The notes under the pieces are model-generated. The model was not told the origin of the DNA. It worked only from the letters and a program-made list of their open reading frames with translations, and did no database searches. From Saxidomus purpurata (Eukaryota > Mollusca > Bivalvia > Venerida > Veneridae), in assembly GCA_022818135.1 (NCBI GenBank), contig JAFMSR010000010.1, positions 13,605,324 to 13,669,323 of the forward strand: a stretch of 64,000 nucleotides of DNA, written 5' to 3'. Below are positions 12,624 to 23,706 of the stretch, in pieces (the first letter of the stretch is position 1; the number at the start of each line of letters is the position of its first letter). The translations under genes and the position numbers were made by a program.

Positions 12624-13075
12624 TTAGACACGACATCTAAATGCTGTGTAAGAAACTTTTCGAATTTTGCATCTTGGTTTGAGGAAGCCTAGTGTTCTGT
12701 TTGCGTTTGTTGTTATTCTTGAGATGTGCGTATTCCAGCTGAGATATTGGCTGATGTCTACACCAAGGTATTTTGCATCCTTAACTGGTGAGAGTGTTTG
12801 ATCATAAAGCGTATAAGGGAACCGGATGGGTTCTGTGCTACGTGTACTATCGAGGACCTGGCATTTACTAGGGTTAAATTCCATGTCACCACAATATTTC
12901 CCACGTTTCTAGCTAAGAGACTTTGACATTCAGAAAGGGAAGTAACTGCAAGGTAAACGGCAGTATCATCAGCAAATAGCCACCGTGTCAGGAAGATCAT
13001 TTATGTAGAGTAGGAACAGCAGAGGTCCTAGGACGGAGGCCCTGGGTCGCCAGATGTAACAGGGACTTGATCAGA
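12624..13075 (-). pseudogene. Second LINE reverse transcriptase fragment (Jockey/CR1-like)
   Basis: Two overlapping minus-strand frames cover one reverse transcriptase piece. One has FADDTAVYL, the catalytic box; the other has FNPSKCQVL, a KYLGVDI box and SWNTHISRITTNANRTLGFL, the usual thumb-side block of Jockey/CR1-type RTs. Farther upstream, an ASVLGPLLFLLYINDLPD-like stretch is found in a third frame. The frame changes show decay. Its residues differ from the copy at 10843-12123, so it comes from a different LINE family. No endonuclease or 3' end is seen. Confidence 0.8.
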
Positions 13076-13561
13076 AAAAATAAAAACTATACTTTGAATA
13101 GGACGTGTCAGACGGTGCCATAACAGGGACTTGATCAGACGTGCAACCATTATAACCACTACTGACTGAGATCGATCTGCCTATTAAAAAGCACCGGAGA
13201 AGAGGACCAGAGAAACTAGGGCCATCATAACCCTTTTGTTCTTACTGGTGATGAACTTCATATTCGCTTCCTTGCTAATGCTTTTAGTCTTGTGAGTGTA
13301 ACATATTTGCATTATCTATAACAAAAACTTGTCACATGATGGTGACCCTTATCTGTATATGCTTTCAGTAGTACATTGGAAATTTGCAAAAAAATTGCCG
13401 ATTTTGTAGCAGATAAAACTTTTAAGTTATTTGCATTATCCATAAATTTTCTTGAAGTTTAATGTATAAACTATAGCTGCTGCATTTTTCTAGTTCTGGC
13501 TTCCATAACTAAATTGGTCTTTTATTGTGTCAGTTGACCATTTTTAATGCTTGAATGAGAA

Positions 13562-13593
13562 CAGGAACGTAGAATCAATATTCTACGTTCCTG
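13562..13593. repeat. Perfect 14-bp hairpin
   Basis: CAGGAACGTAGAAT (13562-13575) and ATTCTACGTTCCTG (13580-13593) are exact reverse complements around a CAAT loop. The flanks do not continue the pairing. It could be a small fold-back relic or a structured RNA; neither can be shown from sequence. Confidence 0.6.
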
Positions 13594-15358
13594 AACAAGC
13601 GTCAAAGACCTTGGGCTACATTTTTCAAACTTCAGTTTTGCTTTTAACTCTTAAAAGGGCCATGTGGAATAGACCCACTTTCAGCGATTTGTCAATACTT
13701 TTAATTGTTACAAAAATATCTATTTCTCTGCTAGTACCTTCCATTTCTAGACGGATAAAGGTACGTGTTAGGTTTGGTTTTTAGTTTTCTTTGCAAAATT
13801 CCGCAGCTTTTTATTCTAACAAAGCGCCGGCTGACCAAGGGAGTTAACTCTCATAGTTGAAATTCGATACTCGCCGAAAATTACATCCAAATTAGGGAAA
13901 TAACGAATTATCAATCTGGAGAACCATGAGAATCAGAAAACTAGGAACCAGTATTCATTAGGGACTTCTCTGGAATCGAACCCATTGGAAATTATAGAAG
14001 TTTCAGGTAAATTGTTTTCAATTTTCTGTTGGTTTGCGAGGATTTTCAGGATTTAGGCAAGTATTTTCATCAACTTGAACTTGTCATGTTCAGAGAAATT
14101 GACCATACTAAGAAATTACAACCGAATAATTTCCAGGGGAGTTTCTGATGGCTAGGCTGGAGGAAGTATGTAGTCTAGTTGTCATGAGCTGAATTCTTTA
14201 ATTGGTTTGAAACTATTCTAAAGCTGTTTCAAAAGGATGCTAGTGGTTTCGTCAATCTCGCGTTTTGTCAATTATCCTCAAGGATTTTGTGTTCAAAAGA
14301 CGTTGTGGTTTCATCAAAGTTTTATTGTTAGTTTTTTATAAATGGGATCAAACAAACCAATTTCGCGTGTATTAACATCTGAAAGCATCATGTGTTTCAA
14401 TCTAAAATCAAATTTTTAATAGATAAATACATTTTTTGATCGAATTTTGTGCAATAATTCTAAATGGAATTCTCATTAATACCTGTATGAACTTTGATTT
14501 ATTATTTGAGTAATTTCCTTTACATGCTTTAAGAAGGTGTGAAATCCTATTGTTATCTGATACATTACCTTCTTGACGAACTGGCAATATAAATCCAATA
14601 TTATCCTTATTGATGAAATGGGACCTTGACGAAACTACTGTAATTCTTTCAAAGTCTTCCTCCAGTTCTTGCAAGGTAACTTCTAGCATCCAATATTAAA
14701 GAATTACAAAAAAATTATTTATCTTTAGAAAATCCTATGAGGATTGGCAACAGTTGCGAAAGTTTGTAAAGGCATATAATATGAAAATAGGCCAAACCTA
14801 TATCGGGCGAAAGTGTATTATTTTGCCTTGTACATGTTATATTGACTGACTCGAGTGCCTGTGGCCCAGGGGTCGCAAAAACGTTTGAAGTTATTGAAAA
14901 TTATTGGTATCGAATATCCATTGAATCATGAATCAAGGTGTTGACTGCTAAAAGAAATGTTACTTTTTATCGCGTAACAAAAAAAGGGTATCAAACTTTA
15001 GGAATGTGTACATAAATAGAATCTCTACATTTCCAAAGTACAAACCTGCATTAAACGGAAATGTTTTGCATTTTTTCAAAACAAAAAGGCTGACATTTAA
15101 TGGCGCCACATAAATGGCGCCATTTGCCAATCGGACACCTCGGCAGAATACTCGTTGATGTAGGGTAACGGAATCTGCTGAGGACTTCGATTGGTCCTTT
15201 GCAGCAAGAGGTTAAAAAAGCGGTGCATCGTTATAAGTATGTTTTGGCGTCTCGTCAAGGTGCGGACAATTTGAAATCTTCCATGGGTAATCACAAATCA
15301 CATAATTAATTGCTTTCAGTATTCAAGTAAATATTCGTACATACGTTTACCTATGGTC

Positions 15359-15404
15359 GGGCTTCGCCTGAAGGGCGCTTCGCGCCCTTCGTTCTTCCGC
15401 CCGT
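15359..15404. repeat. GC-rich nested hairpin
   Basis: GAAGGGCGC (15370-15378) pairs exactly with GCGCCCTTC (15382-15390) around TTC, and outer CGGGC / GCCCG segments extend it. This is a sharp GC island in AT-rich DNA. Such GC hairpins often mark transposon ends, but no element body is identified. Confidence 0.55.
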
Positions 15405-16004
15405 ATTAATTGCTTTAATATTGCACAAGCTTTAAAAAAGATACATAGTAATTAACAAACATATAAATTACAACAACTTAACATGACCTCTACCATGTTT
15501 AGTCTTTAATAAGTTTGACGTTGAAGTCAACAAGATAGTTTTTGGATGGGTGCTTTCTTCTGAATCTGAGGTGTGACAATTATAAAATATCATATAAAAA
15601 TCGGGTCAAACCGATGAGCCAAATGGATTAGGCTGCACCCTGTTGTGTACCAATCTCAATCAGGTGTATGGCATGCTTTTCACTCTCATTGTATGGCCTG
15701 ACTTTTCTTAGATTGTTTCTAAATTTAGTCAGCTCACAGTACACGGGAAACTTTTCGTACGGTGACACGCTGTGTACATTTGAATTATTTTATGCAGACT
15801 TTGTAAAAAATGTTCAAAGGCTATTCTAGCAAAATTATAACACTGACTTCAAAACTGGAAATGTTTACAACTTGGCATATTGATTTTATTTCAAGGTTTA
15901 TTCTCTGTCGAAGGGATGTTATTCACTCAATAGACTATAGAGCATGCTAATTATTCTGTATAAATTATAATTTTCTTTATTTCAGATAGTTATCTTAGTT
16001 TGAA

Positions 16005-19000
16005 ATGGAACAGAAAGTTAAATCTTCAGCATCAAAGAGTCAAGGTAATTGGTTCAGTTAAATCAGTTATGAAAATCATACAGTAACACAATATTCTACT
16101 GCTAGTGTATTAGAATGTCAGTCCTTACTCTTCACTGAAGCACCAGGAAGCAACTGGAAGCAACTGAATATGAGGCTGCAAAATACTACATGTATTTATG
16201 CCTATGGACAGTGTAACTTTTGCCTCTGGTTAAATGCACTCTACCCTAAATGTTTAGAGGAAGATATCAGGAGTAACCAAGACGCTGTGCCACAATGAAT
16301 GAACATGTTGATCACACACATCAGATGTCTTGGATAGGGTGGTGTTGTGGTCGGGTGGTTAACACTCTGGACTACCTATCCCGGGGTTCCTGGTTCGAAT
16401 CTTGGCTGCGGCAAACGCCTTTCAGTGTTCTAGAGATGAACTGATTAGAAACCCAGAGGTAGTCTCATGTGTGTCTGTACTTTACACCGGGCATGTAAAC
16501 AAGAACCAAGGGGTCTATTCGAAAGAGCTAGGGTCTGGTACCCGAATTCCCTTGTATCTGTATCTGTCTCTCAACAGGTTGTACCTTGAAAAAGGATGGT
16601 GGACCATAAGCACATTTAACAAAGAAACAAATCAGATGTCTTGGATTATCATTCAATTTCATGATTTTACAAGGTGTAGGAAAGACTTAAAGTTATATTG
16701 TTCGCAATTTAGAGTGTTAATAAGTTGTTTATATATAATTCACTTTTTGGTTTAAGCTTAGTTATTTACAGTACGCTCTTTCAAGTTGATTAACAATTCT
16801 CGGTAGCTACTTCCTGGATTTCTAGATGGTATTGATACTGTAAGAAGGGTGTTTGGAGGCTTTACTGAGATTTGAACCTGTGACACAAAGACAAAGAGTC
16901 TGATATTATAAATAAATAGTGTTTTATAAATTATGATAAGTTAAAAGACTGTTAAGGTTCCATAACTGCATGTATATAAGATGATCATGTCTTGAGAATG
17001 TAAGTTTCAAAAGCAGGGTGTCAAGTTAAAATAATGCATTTTATAAAGGTAGTTGTCATTTCTTACATAGAATTGTGGATATTTGTGCTTACTTATTGAG
17101 ATATTGTTACATAGGTTGGCTTGATGATTTAAAAACAAGATTGGATACAGCAGGGAGATATAACACATGGCTGGAAGAGTTTAGGTCATGTCAAACAGAT
17201 GTAGAGAGATTCAAGCTTGTTGAGAGCTTACCAGAGATACAGGATGTAGTTACAGGTAGGTCCACACTCCTTTAAACCCTTTTTGAAGTCTTAATTAGTA
17301 GATTTCAGTATAAAGCTTTTGTAATCAAGAAATGATATGTATCCATGTTTGGTTTATCGTAAAAGAACCCGAGTTTGGAGTTTTCATGTGCAAGAATACA
17401 TTGTATATCACGAAGGCCGAACAACAGATGAGATTATTCTACCATAAACCAAACTTGGATACTTATTATACCCCCCGAACACAAAGTGTTAGGGGGGGGT
17501 ATACTGTATTCAGCTTGTCTGTCCGTCCGTCTGTAGACGGAATCTTGTGGACACTAGATCTCAAATACCCCTGGTCAGAATTTAATGATACTTCACACAA
17601 GTGATAAGTACAATGCTTAGTTGTGCATGGTCCATGTTTCGGGTCTCTAGGTCAAAGGTCAAGGTCACAGGGGCTCGGGATAGTAAAATCTTGTGGACGC
17701 TAAATGTCCAAAACCCCTGGTCAGAATTGATGATACTTCACACAAGTGATAAGTACAATGCCTAGTTGTGCATGGTCCAGGTTTCAGGTCTCTAGGTCAA
17801 AGGTCACGGGCTCGGGGTGGTAAAATCTTGTGACGCTAAATCTCCAAAACCCCAGGTCAGAATTTCATGATACTTCACACAAGTGATAAGTACAATGCCT
17901 AGTTGTGCATGGTCCAGGTTTCGGGTCTCTAGGTCAAAGGTCAAGTTCACAGGGGCTTGAGATGGTAAAATCTTGTGGACGCTAAATCTTCAAAACCCCT
18001 GGTCAGAATTTAATGATATTTCACACAAGTGATAAGTACAATGCGTAGTTGTGCATGGTCCAGGTTTCGGGTCTCTAGGTCAAAGGTCAAGGTCACAGGG
18101 GCTTGGGATAGTAAAATCTTGTGGACGCTAAATGTCCAAAACCCCTGGTCAGAATTTGATGATACTTCACACAAGTGATAAGTACAATGCCTAGTTGTGC
18201 ATGGTCCAGGTTTCGGGTCTCTAAGTCAAAGGTCAAGGTCACAGGGACTCGAGATGGTAAAATCTTGTGGACGCTAAACCTTCAAAACCCCTGGTCAGAA
18301 TTTAATGATACTTCATAGAAGTGATAAGTACAATAACTAGTTGTGCATGGTCCATGTTTCGGGTCACTAGATCAAAGGTCACAGGGGCTTGAGATAGTAA
18401 AATCTTGTGTGCTTTTAATCTCCAAACCCGCTGGTCAAAATTTAATTATATTTCACAGATGTGCAGGTCCAATAATTAAAGCATCAAATTCTACATAAAT
18501 TTTAAATACTGTGTCAGTGGGATGTTCGGGGGGTATTCATCACCTTCAGTGATAGTTCTAGTTATTTCGATTCTAACATGACTTATTAGAAACAACATTT
18601 GAAGAAAATGAGGGGTGCTAAGTACTTATATCTAGCCGTTGAAGTCACCTCCCGCGAACACTGTAAAGACGCTATTTCAATGTGACTTTCATTCATGATA
18701 GATGTATACGCGGTGTTTCAGATTTTTCATAAAAAACTAATAATCTAATTTTCAAGTAAATGTAACAGGAATTTCATTTATAGAAATGGTTAGAATTTTC
18801 CGGGTATGCAATAACGGTTCAAGTTACGAAAAATAATAGTAACGGGTATAGATAAATGACGTCACAGTTTCTCTTGATTAATGACGTCACTGTGTAAACA
18901 AAAACAATAACAACAAAACAGTAAATAAAGTAAGTGTAAATGGTATCGTAACATTATATTAATCAAGTTAACTGGACGTGTGTCATCCGCCGGATACCCT

Positions 19001-22000
19001 GTTTTGCCACAAGTCATCCACAGTATGCCATGTTAGATACTGTATACGTTGGGTAAATTGAAAAGCCAAAACACGATGCTCATGCAGCGTTGTTCAAGGT
19101 CGGTTTATTGCAGAATAACCCAAATAGATTTTGTTCTACATGTGTGTAGGTTATTCACTGGTCGTGTTAGAATAAATGTTTAATGCCTATAAAGTCCATG
19201 ATTAGGTAAAGAAACTAACATCTAAAGTAAAAATCTAACATACCAAAATTAATTTTAGTTTAAAGCTCTTACTGTGATATCACAATTCAATTTATGTTCA
19301 TGTAATGTGTATATTTCTTATCTCATTTTAGTAAAGATAGTTAAGAAAGGTAAAAATGCAGAAGAATCCGTAAAACTTAGAGAGGAAGGCAATGTCATGT
19401 TTAAGAAAAGGCAATACACCAAGGCACTGGATCTGTACAACAGCAGTGTTATGCAAGCACCAACATCAGGGGATACTTTGATACTTGCGTATGCCCTTGC
19501 CAACAGGTCAGCTGTACTGTGTCACACAAAGCTGTATCAGCCATGTCTTACGGATATACAGGCTGCGATAGATGCCGGTTACCCGGAAAATCTCAGGTCG
19601 GTTGCTATTTTAGGATTCATTGATAAATAAATCAATGTTTTGATTTTTAATACAGTTAATCTAGGGATTATCTTATCGGGTGGGTGTGGGTTTGCGGATT
19701 TGATGTGTTCTGGTCAAAATGGCGGATATTTAATGTTTATTTTGGGAAACGGATAAGAAAATTGGTAAGGAAATGTTTATTTTTAATTTGATTGAACTGT
19801 TATCATGCCCTTTGTACAGCCACATGTAATATATGAAATGTCACACCCGTTTTGGATCGTGGACCTCAAAATAAAAAAAGTATTGAAGGGATAAATTGGT
19901 CAGTAGTGTTTATGTTTGGATTTTCCGCCGTTTTCTCCCACGTGTGGGCGGGTTCAGACCGCTTTACTCGTGCTTATTTGAATGCATTTCGTATAAACAT
20001 GATGCGATCCATGTTTTGTAATTTGTGCACGTTTCCAATACGAACTATCGCCGATTTTTAAAACTTCAAACCGATTTCGATGTATCTCGGGTCGTTTTAA
20101 GACGATTTGAGTATCACCGGGTTCCAAAAGCAACTGTAAGCGGTAAACCAACAGACAGCATGGATGATGTACCATGTGTAAATTGCGAACCAGTGCGGCT
20201 GCGCCCACACTAGTGTTTCATCGGCCATGGAATTAAATAACACAAAATCGAATGGTATTAAACTGAATCAACAAACATTTGCTGTCAACATGTCATGATG
20301 AATGAAACAAAATTAATAGATCTATATGTAGCTAATCTTTATATCTATTCGGCATTTTTAACAGAAATCCCTTAGTTATAGGCATTGTGGCAGCTGAAAT
20401 TAAGAGTTGAATGTTGTATGATTCAAAAATTCATTTTTGACACAATTTACACATGTTTACCGTTTACAGTTGCTTTTGCAACCCGGTGATACATCAAATC
20501 GTCTTAAAACGACCCGAGATACATCGAAATCGGTTTAAGTTTTAAAATCGGCGATAGTTCGATTGGAAACGTGCACACATTACAAAACAATGGATCGCAT
20601 CATTTTTATACGAAATGCATTCAAATAAGCACGAGTAAAGCGGTCTGAACCGTCCAAACGTAGGAAAAAGCGGCAGAAAATCCAAACATAAACACTACCG
20701 ACCAATTTATCCCTTCAATAACTTTTTTATTTTGAGGTCCACGATCCAAAACGGTGTGACGATTTCATATATTACATGTGGCGTACAAAGGGCATGATAA
20801 CAGTTCGATCAAATTAAAAATAAACATTTCCTTACCAATTTTCTTATCCGTTTCCCAAAATAAACATTAAATATCCGCCATTTTGACCAGAACTACATCA
20901 AATTCTCGCTTAAAGGCCCGAGATACATCGTTTACGTCCGACCCCCTGCTTATGTAAGTGATAAATGGGTTTCAGCAACAGCAATGAATATGACATAAAT
21001 AAAGCAGGAAAACAGCAAATGAAATTGTATAAAAATATTAGAGCTCTGTTGGACATAAACAGCATTTCAGTTAGGAATCAGAATGATCTAAATAGTACAA
21101 AAAACTGTGTTCTAAAGCACTTACGTTGTAATGTTAATTTTGATTGGTTAGATGGTTAAACCCCTGAACACAAAGCGTAAGGGGGAATACTGGGTTCACC
21201 TTGTCTGTCCATCCGTCTGTCCATCTGTAGACAGAATCTTGTGGACACTAAATCTTCAAAACCCCTTGTCAGAATTCAATGAAAGTTCTCAGAAGTGACA
21301 AGTACCATGCCTAGTTGTGCATGGTCCATGTTTTGGGTGACTAGGTCAAAGGTCAAGGTCACAGGGGCTCGAGATTGTATAATCTTATGGACGCTTAATC
21401 TCCAAAACACCTGGTCAGAATTTAACTATATTTCACAGTTATAAGTACCATGCCTTGTTGTGCATGGTCAATGTTTCGGGTCACTAAGTCAAAGGTAAAG
21501 TTCATAGGGGTTTGAGATAGGAAAATATTGTTGACAGTTATTTCCTAAATCCCTGGTCACAATTGGAAGATATTTCACAGAAGTGATAAGTAACATGCCT
21601 AGTTGTGCATGGTCTATGTTTTGGGTCACTAGGTCAATGTCACAGGGGCTCGACATAATAAAATCTTGAACACTCTAATCCCCAAAACCCCTGGCCAGAA
21701 TATAATGATACTTAACAGAAGTGATAAGTACCATGCTTACATGTAGGTGTGCATGGTCCAATAATAAAAGCATCAAATGTTACATAAATTTCATACTATT
21801 AATGTGGTGTTCAGGGGGTATTCATCACCTTCAGTGATAGTTTTAGGTTAGATTTGCCATGGTCAAATAGTCACAAAATTTAACGGTTGACATTTCAACA
21901 GTATATGCAGTTTTTAATGACCCCAAACATGTTTAATGGCTACCAATAACCCAGTAGCCATTAAAAATATTTGCAACCATTAAAACTTGTTGATACAGTT

Positions 22001-23706
22001 GCAAATATCAAAATTACAAAACAGTTAACCCTATAGCAAACTAGACTTTTCAATATAGCAGCTTTTAAGGCTATATTCATATTTTAAAAGAAGGATATGT
22101 GATTGTAAGCTCCTAACTTTAGATTTCAAATTATTACAGACACAAGCTGTATGAGCGACAGGGGAAGTGCCACTTTCAGATGGATCGCAAACAAGAAGCC
22201 AAGGAAGCATTTGAATGTGCCAAAGTTGCCATCCACAAGTCTGAACTTGACCAAACCAAAACAAATAATCTGATTAATGAATATGATAAACAGATATGGC
22301 AGTGTGAGAAAGTGACAGAAAACCCTGTGAAGTGTGCCAGTGGGAGGGTTTTACTTCATTCACAAATACCAAGTCTTACAGATAGGTTGAACAAGCAGGT
22401 GCCAGTTATGGCTGATTCTCTAGACGTGGATTATAGAGAAGAGTCTGGGAGAGGACTGTTTGCACAAAGAGATATTGAAGCCGGGGAAGTGGTTATAGTA
22501 GAAAAACCGTTTGCATCGACAGTCTTGTCTAATTTCAAGAGACGTTACTGTCATCACTGTTGTGAAAGAGTTATTGCCCTTGCTCCATGTCTGTCTTGTA
22601 GTACTGTAGTATTTTGTGGGGAGAAATGTCGGAAAGATGCTTGGGAGAGTTATCACAAGTTTGAATGTGATGTACTTAACAGTATACAAGACCCTGAAAT
22701 CAGTTTAGGACATCTTGCCGTGAAAATGGTGCTACAAGCTGGCTACCAGTACCTTACAGAGTTCGAAGGGAAGTCTGGAACAGATAAAACAAAGGTTGTA
22801 CTGAATGATAATGGCATATACGACAGTGAAGATTACAGAACAGTTTACGATCTTGTAAACCATAGTGAGGACCGCAGTGCTGAAGGATTACTGAAATATA
22901 CATTAGAGGCTTTCTACCTTCAGAAATGTCTGGAAACGTCAGAATTTTTTGGATCTGGAGAGGAGAGAGATGCATCAAAATTTTGCATCATTGGTAGCCA
23001 TATTTTGAGAAACCTTATGATGCTCCCATGTAACGCTCATGAGTGTTCTGAATTAGCATATCTACCTGCCAATCTGCCCCAGTCGGTAACCGTAGAGATA
23101 GGTTCAGCCATTTATCCGGTGTTGAGTTTGATAAACCACTCCTGTGATCCCAACGTGGTTCGTCATAGCTACGGCAATATCTGCGTAGTGAGGGCAATTC
23201 GCAATATACCAAAAGGCTCAGAAGTTCTTGATAACTATGGTGCTCTTAGTGCCCTTACCCCAACAGCTGCCAGAAGAAGCAAACTCGCCCCACAATATTT
23301 CTTCACCTGTAACTGTCTTGCATGCACTGACGATTATCCGCTGTATAACGACATTCCCGCTGAGACGCCTGTGTTCAAATGTGACAACTGTGCTGGTCCC
23401 GTGTTCCTACCCCTTAATCACAAGTATGATATTGTTCCTTGTTCGTTCTGCCAACATAATCATGCCCTCCGTCCACGACTTTCTTCCCTTAGTCAGTCTG
23501 ACGAGACATATCGCTTAGCGATGAAAGATGTGCTCTTAAGTTCATGTGACAATATTGATCAGAGCATAGTCTTCCTAGAGAGTCATCTTGTAATAATGGA
23601 CAGATTGCTGTGCAGACCTTGGCGTGACTTCAATGATTGTCAGGAGGCACTCAAGCAATGTTATGCGTACAAAGGAAGTCATTTCACTGTTACAAAGGGG
23701 AAATAG
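16005..23706 (+). CDS. SMYD4: SMYD4-like SET and MYND domain protein
   Basis: Four coding exons join in phase: 16005-16044, 17115-17255, 19332-19596 and 22140-23706 (TAG stop), giving 670 residues. A 5' UTR part of the first coding exon probably begins at 15986 after TTTCAG. TPR-type helices fill roughly residues 75-170. A split SET domain follows: RGLFAQRDIEAGE near 250, the MYND zinc finger (YCHHC..CLSC..FCGEKC..YHKFEC) at about 285-325, NHSCDPN at about 481, and DNYG near 510. A cysteine-rich post-SET segment (FFTCNCLAC) lies near 536. SMYD4 proteins are putative protein lysine methyltransferases linked to heart and muscle development; here the activity is inferred. The tail after the SET domain is shorter than in the ~800-residue vertebrate protein. 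The gene is convergent with DDX51. Confidence 0.92.
16336..16630 (+). mobile_element. tRNA-derived SINE with 16-bp target duplication
   Basis: An A-box-like GTGGTCGGGTGGTTAA and a B box GGTTCGAATC lie 35-40 bases apart near the left end. Perfect direct repeats ATCAGATGTCTTGGAT at 16320-16335 and 16631-16646 bound the 295-bp insert. It sits in SMYD4 intron 1 in the sense direction. The ORF that runs through it (16402-16755) is incidental. Confidence 0.88.
17469..18535. mobile_element. Tandem-array element, ~145-bp unit, in SMYD4 intron
   Basis: TACCCCCCGAAC (17469-17480) and GTTCGGGGGGTA (18524-18535) are perfect terminal inverted repeats. The left end also folds on itself: CCCCCCGAACAC, AAA, GTGTT, then seven Gs. 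Next comes a TGTCTGTCCGTCCGTCTGT tract, then six units of 137-147 bp marked by TTGTGCATGG at 17621, 17765, 17902, 18049, 18194 and 18341. There is no coding capacity. The design is the same as at 7800-8885, in the opposite orientation. A sister copy lies at 21162-21820. Confidence 0.82.
19699..20903. repeat. Large inverted repeat with ~450-bp arms
   Basis: The left arm (19699-20148) and right arm (20455-20903) are reverse complements with few differences, around a 306-bp loop. Matching landmarks include GACCTCAAAATAAAAAA against TTTTTTATTTTGAGGTC and GGTCGTTTTAAGACGATTTG against its complement. The outer ends stop matching abruptly near a TTTGATG/CATCAAA boundary. It lies in SMYD4 intron 3. 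It could be a long fold-back transposon or a product of inverted duplication. Transcription through it would make a very long RNA hairpin. Confidence 0.85.
21162..21820. mobile_element. Second tandem-array element in SMYD4 intron 3
   Basis: Ends ACCCCTGAACAC (21162-21173) and GTGTTCAGGGGGTA (21807-21820) form terminal inverted repeats. The same tract order is seen as at 17469-18535: left hairpin with CACAAAG loop, a TGTCTGTCCATCCGTCTGTC tract, then about four units with TTGTGCATGGTC. It is more diverged and shorter than the first copy. Confidence 0.78.

Larger units (their letters stand above)
13076..15985. other. Intergenic sequence upstream of SMYD4
   Basis: No gene supported. A 19-bp direct repeat (TAACAGGGACTTGATCAGA) occurs at about 13057 and 13122. 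Two compact hairpins are listed separately (13562-13593 and 15359-15404). The minus-strand ORF at 14408-14689 has no recognisable domain. Confidence 0.35.

Noticed and set aside
14408..14689. 93-codon minus-strand ORF
   Set aside because: No recognisable domain, no splice support and no similarity to neighbouring genes.
16402..16755. 117-codon ORF on the + strand
   Set aside because: It lies mostly within a SINE bounded by a 16-bp target duplication and has no domain.
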